DNA from: Vineibacter terrae
GTDB lineage: Bacteria; Pseudomonadota; Alphaproteobacteria; Reyranellales; Reyranellaceae
Direction of reading: 5' to 3'
NCBI RefSeq assembly: GCF_008039615.1
Contig: NZ_VDUZ01000031.1
Span: 46,916 to 110,915 of the forward strand
Length of the DNA stretch: 64,000 nt
The notes under the pieces were generated by a model. The model was not told the DNA's origin. It worked only from the letters and a program-made list of their open reading frames with translations, and did not search any database. Shown here piece after piece: positions 7,748 to 16,536 of the stretch. The position numbers and the translations under genes are program-made. Numbering within the stretch: position 1 is the stretch's first letter; each line of letters starts with the position of its first letter.

Positions 7748-8560
7748 TCAGTCCTGCGGGCGCAGGGTCGCTTCGATGCGCCGGATCAGCCGCTCCCGCT
7801 GGGCGCTCGCCGCCCCACCGAGGAGGACACGGACGCGGACGATCGGCAGGTAGGGCTCCATCGCCGCCGTCAGCGCCGCCGGGGACATGCCGGCCAGCCG
7901 CGCGTACGCGCACTGCGCGGCCGCATTGACGGCGCGCGGCCGCTGCGGGTTGTCGACGAGCGCCGGGGCGATCTCGGTCAGGACGACGTGGCAGATCCCG
8001 AGGTCGAAAGCGGCGGGCGCGCGGACCGCGGCCATCCAGTCGACAATTCTCGGCCCGTCCGCCGTCATGATCACGTTGTCGGGGTGGAGGTCGCCGTGGC
8101 ACAGCCCGTCGCCCGGCCGCAGGCGCTCGATCAGGGCGAGGATGCCGGTGGCGATGTGCTTCGGAACAATGCCGCCGGCGCTGCTCAATGCGCCGTCCAT
8201 CCAGTCGCGCAGGGGGAGGACTTCCCATGTCGGCGGCGTCTTGTGAACGGACATGAGGAGGGACGCGAGGATCGCCCCCGCCTGCCCGAACGTCATGGCG
8301 CCGCTGCGCGTGAGCCGCAGCAGGGTCGGTCCGTCGAGGCGACGGAGCACGATGCCGAAGCGCCCCTCCAGGGTCACCACGTCGAGCACCTCGGGCGCCG
8401 GGGCGCCGGCGGCGAAGACGGCGCGGGTCATGTGCGCCTCGTGCCAGCCGAGCTGCCGCGGGACGCCGGCCTTGAACAGCTTCACAATCTGGCCAGGCGC
8501 CCAGGCGTGAATGTCCGCCGAAGCGCCTTCGCCGATCTTCTCGCCCAGGGATCCCCGCAT
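7748..8560 (-). CDS. Aminoglycoside phosphotransferase (APH)/choline kinase-like family protein
   Basis: This 270-residue protein has the small-molecule kinase fold. The N-terminal lobe has GEKIGEGASADIHAW, a degenerate glycine loop, and a lysine in QIVKLFK. The catalytic loop is HGDLHPDN (His155, Asp157, Asn162) and the metal-binding Asp174 is in RIVDWMAA. It would phosphorylate a small molecule in the cytoplasm; antibiotic resistance cannot be assumed. The start at 8560 follows GGAGGA with 7-nt spacing; an upstream ATG at 8590 lacks this. It is convergent with the carbonic anhydrase gene. Confidence 0.85.
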   Translation of the reverse strand: MRGSLGEKIGEGASADIHAWAPGQIVKLFKAGVPRQLGWHEAHMTRAVFAAGAPAPEVLDVVTLEGRFGIVLRRLDGPTLLRLTRSGAMTFGQAGAILASLLMSVHKTPPTWEVLPLRDWMDGALSSAGGIVPKHIATGILALIERLRPGDGLCHGDLHPDNVIMTADGPRIVDWMAAVRAPAAFDLGICHVVLTEIAPALVDNPQRPRAVNAAAQCAYARLAGMSPAALTAAMEPYLPIVRVRVLLGGAASAQRERLIRRIEATLRPQD

Positions 8561-8828
8561 CGTCGGTCCTCCGCGGCGCGGAGCAAACACCTGATGCGGG
8601 CAAAGAAAACCCGCTTCTTTCGCCTGGCTGGCAGAGAAGCTTGACAGCAGATCTGACGGTGTCGCATCGTCAGGATTGCAAGGATGAAGATTGCGCCAAG
8701 GCCGGCCGGTGACCCCGCGCCGGCCTTCGTGTTGGGCGGCTCATGTCCGACCCGCGCAGCCCACCGCCGAAGCCCAGCCCTGTGCCGAAACGCGCCGCGC
8801 AGTCGTGAACGCCCAAAGATGCCGTCGA

Positions 8829-9716
8829 TCAATACACCTCGGGGACGAATCTCTGGGACGACATCTGGGGGCGTTTGTAGCCCGTATCGGATTGACGCGG
8901 CGGAACCTCGATCTCCACCGGCTTCATATCCTGATAGGGGATCTGGTCGAGCAGGTGCCTGATGCAGTTGAGCCGGGCCCGCTTCTTGTTGTCGGCGTTC
9001 ACGACAAACCACGGCGTCTTCTTGAGGTCAGTGTGCTCGAACATCTCGTCCTTGGCTCTGGAATAATCCACCCAGCGCTTGCGCGACTCCAGATCCATCG
9101 GGCTCAGCTTCCAACGCTTGATCGGATTGCTGATACGCTCCTGAAACCGCCGCTCCTGCTCCTCGTCGTTCACCGAGAACCAGTATTTGATGAGGTAGAT
9201 ACCCGACCGGACAAGCATCTCCTCGAACAGCGGGCAGGCGCGAAGGAACTCCCGATACTCCGCCTCGGTGCAAAAGCCCATGACACGCTCGACACCGGCG
9301 CGGTTGTACCAGCTTCGATCGAACAGGACGATTTCGCCCTTCGTCGGCAACTGAGCGACATAGCGCTGGAAATACCACTGACCACGTTCGCGCTCCGTCG
9401 GCGTGCCAAGCGCCACGACACGGCAGATACGAGGGTTCAGAGACTCGGTGATGCGCTTGATCGAACCGCCCTTGCCTGCAGCGTCCCTGCCCTCGAACAG
9501 CACGGCAACCCTCAACCCGTTCACCCGCACCCACTCCTGCAGCTTGATGAGCTCGAATTGCAAATGAGCGAGTTCTTCGACGTATTTGTAGTCTTTGGGC
9601 GGCGTGCGTGCCTTTGACCGGTCGGCCAGGTGCCAATATTGCTCGATTGCCGCCGCTTCCGTGACGTCGCGCAGCACCGACAGCTTGGGCTCGCCAGACT
9701 TGTGCTTCTTGGACAT
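8829..9716 (-). CDS. ppk2: Polyphosphate kinase 2
   Basis: This 295-residue protein is a single-domain (class I-length) PPK2. Walker A is EGRDAAGKGG (about 75-84), the catalytic Walker B is LFDRSWYNR (Asp133, Arg134), and the lid region is GTPTERERGQWYFQRY (about 104-119). It interconverts polyphosphate and nucleoside di/triphosphates in the cytoplasm. Start 9716 follows AGAGGAGG at good spacing. An upstream ATG at 9809 would add an unusual 31-residue arginine-rich tail and is rejected. The following gene on this strand is the APH-family kinase, 268 nt away. Confidence 0.95.
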   Translation of the reverse strand: MSKKHKSGEPKLSVLRDVTEAAAIEQYWHLADRSKARTPPKDYKYVEELAHLQFELIKLQEWVRVNGLRVAVLFEGRDAAGKGGSIKRITESLNPRICRVVALGTPTERERGQWYFQRYVAQLPTKGEIVLFDRSWYNRAGVERVMGFCTEAEYREFLRACPLFEEMLVRSGIYLIKYWFSVNDEEQERRFQERISNPIKRWKLSPMDLESRKRWVDYSRAKDEMFEHTDLKKTPWFVVNADNKKRARLNCIRHLLDQIPYQDMKPVEIEVPPRQSDTGYKRPQMSSQRFVPEVY

Positions 9717-9835
9717 GAAGGCCTCCTCTGCCCCAATCAGACCACCTTCCCGGCGGCGGCGAGGTGTGCCGATCATATCATCGTCGCACGGCTTCTCGAA
9801 GTCCGCCATGACGATATCCCATGCGTAAGCCTATG

Positions 9836-9916
9836 GCGGTCCTCAATATCAAGATCGCCAACGCGTCGGACCTCACCGTGCCGCCCTCACTGCTCGCGCG
9901 CGCAGATGAGCCAATA
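9836..9916 (+). pseudogene. C-terminal remnant of a TrpX-type ABC substrate-binding protein
   Basis: About 27 residues read MAVLNIKIANAS followed by DLTVPPSLLARADEP. This resembles the C-terminal end of the TrpX/YtfQ-like binding proteins common in alphaproteobacteria (FVLNLKTAKALGL.TVPPSLLARADEVI). Nothing of the rest of the gene is present upstream, where the PPK2 gene begins on the other strand. I interpret it as a decayed end fragment. The family match is from memory, so it is tentative. Confidence 0.5.
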
Positions 9917-10131
9917 GTAACGACGCTGTTTGTCGCGATTCAGGAGTCCGTTTTTAACCTAACTCGGAAGGGCCGCTCTGAATCAATCATGTCCGGTCAT
10001 TGGGAGCCAGCAGACGTGTCCAACCTGCGCTGAAACTGACACAATTGACCCATCTCGGACGTTCGGCCTAGTCGGACGTCGGCCCATTCTCTGCTAGATA
10101 AGGCATTCGATTTCCTGGGCCGAGGTGCGTC

Positions 10132-11142
10132 TTGAGCGACAAGCGCGTGGAACGGAAACCGCCAGCCGTCCTGACGGCAGATGTCGAGTACAGGCACTTG
10201 TCGGCGGCTGATGAAGCGAAGGGCGAGCCCGTCCTGCAGGATATGGCTGCACGGACCGAGCTGCATTCAATTCATACCCTGACGCTTTCGGACACGCAGT
10301 TCTTGCGCGGTGATGCCAACGGGAAGGCAACGACGACCTCGGGACAGCTCCGGCTCGCAAGGAGCCCGGGTCGGTTGCCGGTTGTGGTACTGCAGCATGG
10401 CTCCGCCGGGATGGCACCCAACGTCGAGATGTGGGCAAGGGAGCTCAACAAAATCGGCGTTTCGACATTTGCACTCGATGGCTTCACCGGGCGTGGGCTC
10501 ACCGAGGTAAACACCAACCAAGCCCTGCTCGGCCGCCTCAATTTCATACTCGACATCTATCGCGCCCTCGATGTGCTGGCGAACCATCCGAGCATTGATC
10601 CGGCACGCATCGCGCTGATGGGCTTTTCACGTGGAGGTCAGGCCACGCTCTATGCGAGTCTCAAGCGATTCCACCGGTTGTGGAACAAGTCAGGCGTTGA
10701 GTTTGCGGCCTACGTTCCGTTCTATCCGGATTGCATGACGACATTTCTGTCCGATACCGACGTTGTCGGTCGACCGATCCGCATCTTCGGCGGTACGCAG
10801 GATGACTATAACCCGATCGCTGCCTGCAAGGCGTATGTCGAGCGGCTGCGAGCCGCAGGCGCGGATGTTGAGGTGACTGAATATCCGAACGCCTCGCACG
10901 CGTTCGACAACCCGCTCGGCGCGCAGCCGGCGATGTTGCAGCCCAGATTCCAGAGCGCGCGCAACTGCAAGATCCAAGAGGAGGCCGAAGGGCTTCTGAT
11001 AAACACCGAGACGAAGCGCCCATTCACCTACACCGACGCCTGCGTCGTTCACGGCGTGCACATTGGCCACGATCCGATCGCCACCAGGGAAGCCAAACAA
11101 ACGGTCAAGGAACTCTTCAAAACGGTGTTCCAACTCCACTGA
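10132..11142 (+). CDS. Dienelactone hydrolase family protein (alpha/beta hydrolase)
   Basis: This 336-residue protein has an alpha/beta-hydrolase core. VVVLQHGSAGMAPN supplies the oxyanion region, the nucleophile elbow is GFSRGGQ (Ser166), an acid is in GGTQDDYNP (Asp224/225), and the histidine is in ASHAFD (His256), numbered from TTG 10132. It hydrolyses an ester or lactone; the substrate is unknown. The start is uncertain. TTG 10132 has a GAGGTG 6 nt upstream. ATG 10243 removes 37 poorly conserved residues but has only GCAGGAT directly against it. Base composition here is slightly lower in GC than the neighbours. Confidence 0.82.
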   Translation: MSDKRVERKPPAVLTADVEYRHLSAADEAKGEPVLQDMAARTELHSIHTLTLSDTQFLRGDANGKATTTSGQLRLARSPGRLPVVVLQHGSAGMAPNVEMWARELNKIGVSTFALDGFTGRGLTEVNTNQALLGRLNFILDIYRALDVLANHPSIDPARIALMGFSRGGQATLYASLKRFHRLWNKSGVEFAAYVPFYPDCMTTFLSDTDVVGRPIRIFGGTQDDYNPIAACKAYVERLRAAGADVEVTEYPNASHAFDNPLGAQPAMLQPRFQSARNCKIQEEAEGLLINTETKRPFTYTDACVVHGVHIGHDPIATREAKQTVKELFKTVFQLH

Positions 11143-11277
11143 TCGGGTGACGACTGGATGTCGCCTTCTGATCCGAAGCGGACTCTGTTTTCTCCTGGTC
11201 AATTTGATTATCCTGCGTCGTATACTCTGGGCAGCCTGGAAGATTCTGCGGGCCACGAACAACGAAGAACCGTTTCG

Positions 11278-12621
11278 ATGACCATCCCTTCGATCGCCAT
11301 TGTCGGCGCGGGAGCGAGCGGTACGCTGCTTGCGCTACAGCTGTCGCGGAAGGTTCCTGCGGGCACCCGTATCGTATTGATCGAGCGCAACGCGCAATTT
11401 GGCGTCGGTCTGGCCTATTCAACACAGAACCCAAACCACCTCGTGAACATTCCGAACGGCCGCATGAGCGCGTTCGACGATCAACCCAATCATTTCGTCG
11501 ACTGGATGCAGCGCCAGTCCCCGCACATTCTGGACGGTGCGCCGGCAGCAGGATCGGCCTTCGCGCCGCGGCGCGTATATGGTGCCTATCTGCGCGACTT
11601 GCTGATCGCTGTGAAGCCTGCGCCCAAGATACTGCACGAGGAAGTCGTATCGATCGAGGTTAGGGGAGGCCTGTCTCGGCTAAGATGCGCCTCGGGGCGG
11701 GTGCTACCGGCGAGTCTAGTCGTGTTCGCGACTGGCAACGATCGTCCCGCGACGCCGGACGCACCAGGCTTGAAGGAGGCGCCATTCTGGCGCCCCGATT
11801 CATGGCGGATGGACGCATTCGCGACACTCGATCCGGGCCTGCCAGTCTTGTTGATTGGCACCGGACCGACGGCGGTCGATGCTGTGATCACTTTACTCGA
11901 CCAGGGGCACGTCGGTCTGATCTATACGGTGTCGCGGCGCGGCCTGCTGTCGCGTTCTCACGGTCCCAGCGTCGTGATGCCCATCCAACTGCCGCTCCAT
12001 GCTGGTCTGGGCGAACTCACGCGCTTCGTGCGTCAGGAAGCGGATGCCAGTGGCGGGAATTGGCGGGGCGTGATCGACGCGGTGTTCCCTTTCCTCCAAG
12101 ATATTTGGCGGTCGTTGTCACTCGCAGAGCGGCAGCGGTTCCTGCGCCACCTCCGCCCGTGGTGGGATGTGCATCGCCAGCGCATGCCGGAAAAAGTTGC
12201 TGCGCGGATCGACGCCGCGTGCACAAGCGGCCAATTGCACATTCTTGCGGGCCGAATCACGCAGTGCGAGTCGAACGCCGTGTGGCTTCGTCTGCGCGGC
12301 GGGCGTGACACGAGGCTCGAGGTAGGCCGAGTGGTGAATTGTTCTGGCCCGTGTACCGATCCGGCCCGCAGTGACGATCCACTGACCCAAGCGATACTGC
12401 GTGATGGGCTGGCGCGGCCGGATGAATGTCGGCTCGGGCTCGACGTAACGCGGGCGGGCGCACTGCTCAGCCGGCCGGGGACGGTCTCTCGGAGCCTATT
12501 CGCCCTCGGCCCACCGACCCGCGGTGCCTTTTGGGATATTACCGCCATTCCGGTCATCCGCCGCCAATCCGAGGTTCTCGCTCAGCATCTGGCAGACCTG
12601 ATGCGCGAGCACGCTGATTGA
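11278..12621 (+). CDS. FAD/NAD(P)-binding protein (HpyO-like NAD_binding_9 family)
   Basis: This 447-residue protein starts with a Rossmann motif, SIAIVGAGASGTLLA, followed by IVLIERNAQFGVGLAYST. The NHLVNIPNGRMSAF block is typical of the family of FAD-NAD(P)-binding oxidoreductases with one long domain. A second dinucleotide motif, VLLIGTGPTAVDAV, lies near residues 183-196. It is probably cytoplasmic. The substrate is unknown. The start ATG 11278 is chosen because it directly precedes the Rossmann strand; a longer frame from 11158 begins with non-homologous residues. It follows the hydrolase gene by 135 nt. Confidence 0.8.
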   Translation: MTIPSIAIVGAGASGTLLALQLSRKVPAGTRIVLIERNAQFGVGLAYSTQNPNHLVNIPNGRMSAFDDQPNHFVDWMQRQSPHILDGAPAAGSAFAPRRVYGAYLRDLLIAVKPAPKILHEEVVSIEVRGGLSRLRCASGRVLPASLVVFATGNDRPATPDAPGLKEAPFWRPDSWRMDAFATLDPGLPVLLIGTGPTAVDAVITLLDQGHVGLIYTVSRRGLLSRSHGPSVVMPIQLPLHAGLGELTRFVRQEADASGGNWRGVIDAVFPFLQDIWRSLSLAERQRFLRHLRPWWDVHRQRMPEKVAARIDAACTSGQLHILAGRITQCESNAVWLRLRGGRDTRLEVGRVVNCSGPCTDPARSDDPLTQAILRDGLARPDECRLGLDVTRAGALLSRPGTVSRSLFALGPPTRGAFWDITAIPVIRRQSEVLAQHLADLMREHAD

Positions 12622-13122
12622 AGTAAAACCCGATGTCCGCTTCTGGCCCATCGCGGACACGCCTTTGTCCTGCGCCAATGGCCGGTTTGCGGGCAAGGCG
12701 AATATTGCCTTGTCCCGCATCAGCAGGGCCTGCTTATGAGCACCGGGCGGGCTTGAGATTCAAGCGGACGGCGATTCTCCGACACCATTCGTGGATTTCC
12801 CGCTAATATCGGCGCGCGGCCGGTAGCTCCTGGCAGCGAGGTCAGGCTTGCAGAACGGCAAAGCCTGCGCGGTGAAGCCGACCGGCGTCGCGTGCGGGAA
12901 TGCAAGCCTGCTCCAGCATCTGTGTGATGTGGGCGTGGTCTGCGTCAAGGCGTTGCAGCGCTTGCTGTCGAAGGCCTTCGACCCGATCAGGCCGCCAACG
13001 GGGGAGCGAGCCGACAAGCAAGCGGTGGCGTCGCGTGGAGGGCGGACAGCGGCTTGGCGGCCCGAGCAGCGGATCGCGTCACGATGCCGGGCCTCGAGCG
13101 TGCGCAAGGGGAGGCCGTTCGC
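12622..13122. other. Intergenic region between the FAD oxidoreductase and hflK
   Basis: There is no supported gene in these 501 bases. A short inverted repeat, TGTCCGC (12634-12640) with GCGGACA (12653-12659), begins a stretch reminiscent of dispersed intergenic repeats of Hyphomicrobiales, but I could not verify this. The remainder has open frames without family features. The hflK promoter should lie near its right end. Confidence 0.4.
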
Positions 13123-14181
13123 ATGTTATCACCGGACGACAACGGCAGGCGGGGCGGTCCCTGGAGCCGCGGGACCAGGCCTGGTCCCGATCTTGAGGAT
13201 CTGTTGCGGCTGGGTCAGGTTCACGTCAGGCAGATCATGTCGCCCGGCGGCACGCGTCGGGTCATCGCCCTTGCCGTCATCGGCCTGGCAGCGGTGGGCG
13301 CCTGGACAACCTACTACACCGTGCCGAGCGATTCGGTCGCCGTCGTGCAGCGTTTCGGCAAGTACCTCAAGGACGTTCCTCCGGGACTGCATTTCAAGCT
13401 GCCGCTGGGCATCGACACGGCGACGATCGTTCCCGTCAAGCGGCAGTTGAAGCAGGAGTTCGGGTTCACGACCCCGCGCGCCTCCGATCCGTACCAGGCC
13501 TCGCGCGATGGCAGGCGCGAAACACAGATGGTGACGGGCGACCTGAACGCCGCATTGGTGGAATGGGTCATCCAGTACCGCATCACCGATCCCGTCAAAT
13601 TCCTCTTCGACGTTCGGGAGCCGCAGGAAACGCTGCGCGATGTTTCCGAATCCGTCATGCGGGAAGTCATCGGCGATCGCACCGTGGACGAGGTGATCAC
13701 CATCGGCCGCCAGGAGATCGAGGCGGAGGCGCTGGCCAAGATGCAGGCGCTCTCGAACAAATACGAAATGGGGATCAGCATCGATCAGGTGCAGCTGAAG
13801 AACATCAATCCGCCGGAAGCGGTGCAGGCGTCGTTCAACGAGGTCAACCAGGCCCAGCAGGAGAAGGAGAAGCTGATCAACGAAGCGCGGCGCGACTACA
13901 ACAAGGTGATCCCGCTGGCCGAGGGCGAGAAGGATCAGCGGGTCCGCGAGGCCGACGGTTACCGGCTCAAGAGGATCAACGAAGCGGAAGGCGACGTTGC
14001 CCGGTTCAACGCCCTGCTGGCGGAGTACATCAAGGCCCCCGTGGTCACGCGTCGCCGCATCTATATCGAGACGCTGCAGGACGTCATGCCGGGCATACGC
14101 TCCAAGATCATTATCGACGAGCAGGCGCGCAGCATCCTGCCATTGCTGGACATCGACTCCCACAAAGGAGCCCGGCCATGA
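13123..14181 (+). CDS. hflK: FtsH protease modulator HflK
   Basis: This 352-residue SPFH/band-7 protein has a glycine/arginine-rich N-terminus and one transmembrane segment (about 46-64, VIALAVIGLAAVGAW). The SPFH core begins SVAVVQRFGKYL. It is followed by the helical INPPEAVQASFNEVNQAQQ segment and a charged coiled coil, as in HflK. With HflC it forms a membrane complex around FtsH that modulates its proteolysis, with the bulk facing the periplasm. Start 13123 follows GGGGAGG at 7-nt spacing; an in-frame ATG at 13084 lacks this. The stop overlaps the hflC start (ATGA). Confidence 0.93.
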   Translation: MLSPDDNGRRGGPWSRGTRPGPDLEDLLRLGQVHVRQIMSPGGTRRVIALAVIGLAAVGAWTTYYTVPSDSVAVVQRFGKYLKDVPPGLHFKLPLGIDTATIVPVKRQLKQEFGFTTPRASDPYQASRDGRRETQMVTGDLNAALVEWVIQYRITDPVKFLFDVREPQETLRDVSESVMREVIGDRTVDEVITIGRQEIEAEALAKMQALSNKYEMGISIDQVQLKNINPPEAVQASFNEVNQAQQEKEKLINEARRDYNKVIPLAEGEKDQRVREADGYRLKRINEAEGDVARFNALLAEYIKAPVVTRRRIYIETLQDVMPGIRSKIIIDEQARSILPLLDIDSHKGARP

Positions 14182-15182
14182 CCAGGATCAGGCTGATCGC
14201 TCTGCTGGCGGTCCTGGGCATCGCGATGTACCTTGCGATGGGCTCGATCTATACGGTGAGCGAGGTCGAGCAGGCGATCGTCACGCAGTTCGGCAGGCCC
14301 GTCGGCGATCCGGTGACGACCGCCGGCTTGAAGTTCAAGACGCCCTTCATCCAGGACGTCAACTTCATCGACAAGCGCGTCCTGGAATGGGACGGCAACC
14401 CGTCCGACATGCCGACCAAGGACAAGCTCTACATCTCGGTCGACCTGTTCGCGCGCTGGCGGATCGTGGATCCTCTGCAGTACTTCCTGCGGCTGCACGA
14501 CGAACGCAGCGCCCAATCCCGCCTCGACGACATCCTGGGCAGCGAGACCCGCAACGCTGTCGCCAAGCATGAGCTGATCGAGATCATCCGCACCACCAAG
14601 GACCGCGTGCCCCTGCGCGATGCTCTGCTGGCCGACCCGGGGCAGGAGCTCAAAATGGGGTCGCTGGTGCCGATCCAGAAGGGACGCAAGCTGGTCGAGC
14701 AGGAGATCTTTGCCGAGGCTGCCGCCAAGGTCCGCGTGTTCGGAATCGAATTGCTCGATATCCGGTTCAAGCGGATCAACTACAATGAAAGCGTGCGGCC
14801 GAAGATCTATGACCGGATGATCAGCGAACGGCGGCAGATCGCGGAACGCTTCCTGTCGGAAGGCAACGGCGAGGCCGCCAGGATCCGCGGCAATCGCGTG
14901 CGCGACCTGAACAAGATCCAGTCCGAGGCCTATCGGCAGGTCGAGGAGATCCGGGGTCTTGCCGACGCAAAGGCCACCGAGATCTACGCCAGGGCCTACA
15001 ACCAGAGCCCCGAAGCGGTCGCGTTCTATGAGTTCACGCGCACGATGCAGGCCTACAAGCCGATGATCGGCGAGAACACGACCCTCTTGCTCTCTACGGG
15101 AAGCGACCTCTTCAAGTTCCTGAAGGGCATGTCGCCGGATGGCGGCGTCGCGCCGGCCCCACCTTCCAGCAGCAGCCGATGA
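14178..15182 (+). CDS. hflC: FtsH protease modulator HflC
   Basis: This 334-residue protein has an N-terminal membrane anchor (about 4-24) and an SPFH domain starting VSEVEQAIVTQFGRPVG. The helical region ERRQIAERFLSEGNGEAARIRG, AEAYR-like and ADAKATEIYARAYNQSPEAVAFYEF, is diagnostic for HflC. It is translationally coupled to hflK by a 4-nt overlap, with AAGGAG upstream at 14164-14169. The pair forms the usual two-gene operon. The C-terminus is proline/serine-rich. Confidence 0.95.
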   Translation: MTRIRLIALLAVLGIAMYLAMGSIYTVSEVEQAIVTQFGRPVGDPVTTAGLKFKTPFIQDVNFIDKRVLEWDGNPSDMPTKDKLYISVDLFARWRIVDPLQYFLRLHDERSAQSRLDDILGSETRNAVAKHELIEIIRTTKDRVPLRDALLADPGQELKMGSLVPIQKGRKLVEQEIFAEAAAKVRVFGIELLDIRFKRINYNESVRPKIYDRMISERRQIAERFLSEGNGEAARIRGNRVRDLNKIQSEAYRQVEEIRGLADAKATEIYARAYNQSPEAVAFYEFTRTMQAYKPMIGENTTLLLSTGSDLFKFLKGMSPDGGVAPAPPSSSSR

Positions 15183-15286
15183 GAACGCGCGCACGCAACG
15201 CGGACGACGCCGCGATCCGCCGGCGCTGAAGAGACCTGTCGCATTCACACTTCTGCCCTGGCATCCCGGGCAAAGTGAAGGGTCTT

Positions 15287-15555
15287 TCAACCCTTGACGG
15301 AGCCGGCCGTCAGTCCCGCGCCGTAGTGCCCGCTATCGGTGAAAGGTGAGTCGCCACTGTCATCCCGAGCGGAGCGAGGGATCTCCTGCGAGGGACGCAC
15401 GGTGCGCCGTCCGCGGGAGATCCCTCTCCTGAGCCTGTCGAAGGGGCGCCCGGGATGACAGGTGTGTCACCGACCCGTGATTCCAAGTAGTAGCGCTCGA
15501 TGAAGAACGAATAGATGATCGCCACCGGGATCGAGCCGAGCAGCGTCGCGGAAGT
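15287..15555 (-). pseudogene. C-terminal remnant of an ABC sugar-type permease, split by a palindromic element
   Basis: Read on the minus strand, 15555-15492 encodes ATLLGSIPVAIIYSFFIER and 15322-15287 encodes GAGLTAGSVKG plus a stop. The two parts match the C-terminal end of MalG-type inner membrane permeases. A palindromic element separates them. Removing 15328-15491 joins the halves in frame as FIERYYGAGLTAGSVKG-stop. Upstream of about 15555 the frame runs into stops, so only the last 30-odd codons survive. The gene was therefore already present when the element inserted and has since lost its 5' part. Confidence 0.75.
15328..15486. mobile_element. Palindromic element inserted with a 5-bp target duplication
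   Basis: The 159-nt element contains the common core (15358-15460) with arms GTCATCCCGAGCGGAGCGAG and its partly diverged inverse, and about 30 nt of imperfect outer arms each side. It is flanked by GTAGT at 15323-15327 and 15487-15491, consistent with a 5-bp target-site duplication. Excision with one GTAGT restores a permease C-terminus. It encodes no protein, so it would be a non-autonomous (MITE-like) element moved by a transposase elsewhere. A further diverged half copy lies at about 15261-15286. Confidence 0.65.
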
Positions 15556-15606
15556 CCCAACGCTGCAGGTCGACGGCCGATCATTCGATCATCTCGTTCC
15601 ACGGAT

Positions 15607-16536
15607 CTACAACAGGTCAGCCACAGCAGCGCGGTAGCGGGTGAGCGCTGCCAGGTGTTCCGCTGCGGTGCGGCCACTGACACGTCGGTGATGATCGCTG
15701 ACATAGGTCGTGTGCGCGGTCACGTGCGTGACGCCGGCGGTACTCCAGAAGGTGATTTCCCGCCGCCAGTCATCCTCGCTTCCGGCGCCAGGGGACACCC
15801 ATACTTCGAGGCCCACGTCCTGCGGCCTGCGACCGGCCTCACGGATGAGCGTACGGAGCTTCTCAAAGGCAGCCAGGGCTTGATCACCCGGTGCGTAGTT
15901 CAGCGGCATGTACCCGTCGCCGTATTTGGCGACGCGGTGGAACGTTGCCTCCGCGTGTCCGCCGAACCAGACCGGAACACGGCCCGACTTCGGGCGCAGG
16001 GTAAGCCCGCCATCGTCGAGGTGGTGGAACTCGCCGTGGAAGGTCGTGTGCGGCTCTGCCCAGAGCGCCTGCATGAAGCGAACCTGTTCTTCGGATCGAC
16101 GGCCGCGCGTGCGAAAATCGGTGCCAAGGCCCTGAAATTCAATCTCATTCCAGCCGACGCCGATGCCGAGACGGAACCGGCCGCCGCACAACTCGTCAAG
16201 TGAAGCCGCCTGCTTGGCGACGATGGCTGCCTGTCGCTGCGCAAGGATCAGGACGCCCGAAGCGAAGCCAATCTTGGTGGTGCAACCGGAAAGAAAGCCG
16301 AACAGGACCAGCGGATCGTGAAAGGCAAGCGCTGTTGTCCCGATCCGACGTGCGTGCTCGATGGATACGCCGGTGCTGGCGCCGTGTCGAAGCGTGGCGA
16401 CGGGGTTCTTTCCGAGCACGTGATCGGCCGCCAGCAGGTAGTCGTACCCAAGTCCTTCGACCGCCTGCGCGTAGTCGCGCAGCACGTTGGGGCCGGTGCC
16501 GATGTCGCTCACCGGCATTGACGCGCCAAGCTGCAT
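15607..16536 (-). CDS. LLM class (luciferase-like, F420/flavin-dependent) oxidoreductase
   Basis: This 309-residue protein has the bacterial luciferase-like TIM barrel. The opening is MQLGASMPVSDIG, then YDYLLAADHVLG, ASGVLILAQRQAAIVAKQAASLDELCGGRFRLGIGVGWNEIEF (the family's flavin-binding core at about 92-135) and VPVWFGGHAEATFHRVAKYGDGYMP. It uses reduced flavin or F420; which one and which substrate are unknown. It starts at 16536, with GGAGGA close upstream. It stands alone, with intergenic repeats on both sides. Confidence 0.88.
   Translation of the reverse strand: MQLGASMPVSDIGTGPNVLRDYAQAVEGLGYDYLLAADHVLGKNPVATLRHGASTGVSIEHARRIGTTALAFHDPLVLFGFLSGCTTKIGFASGVLILAQRQAAIVAKQAASLDELCGGRFRLGIGVGWNEIEFQGLGTDFRTRGRRSEEQVRFMQALWAEPHTTFHGEFHHLDDGGLTLRPKSGRVPVWFGGHAEATFHRVAKYGDGYMPLNYAPGDQALAAFEKLRTLIREAGRRPQDVGLEVWVSPGAGSEDDWRREITFWSTAGVTHVTAHTTYVSDHHRRVSGRTAAEHLAALTRYRAAVADLL

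Noticed and set aside
12760..13107. Minus-strand 115-codon frame before hflK
   Set aside because: Composition is typical of random GC-rich sequence; no motif and no ribosome site.
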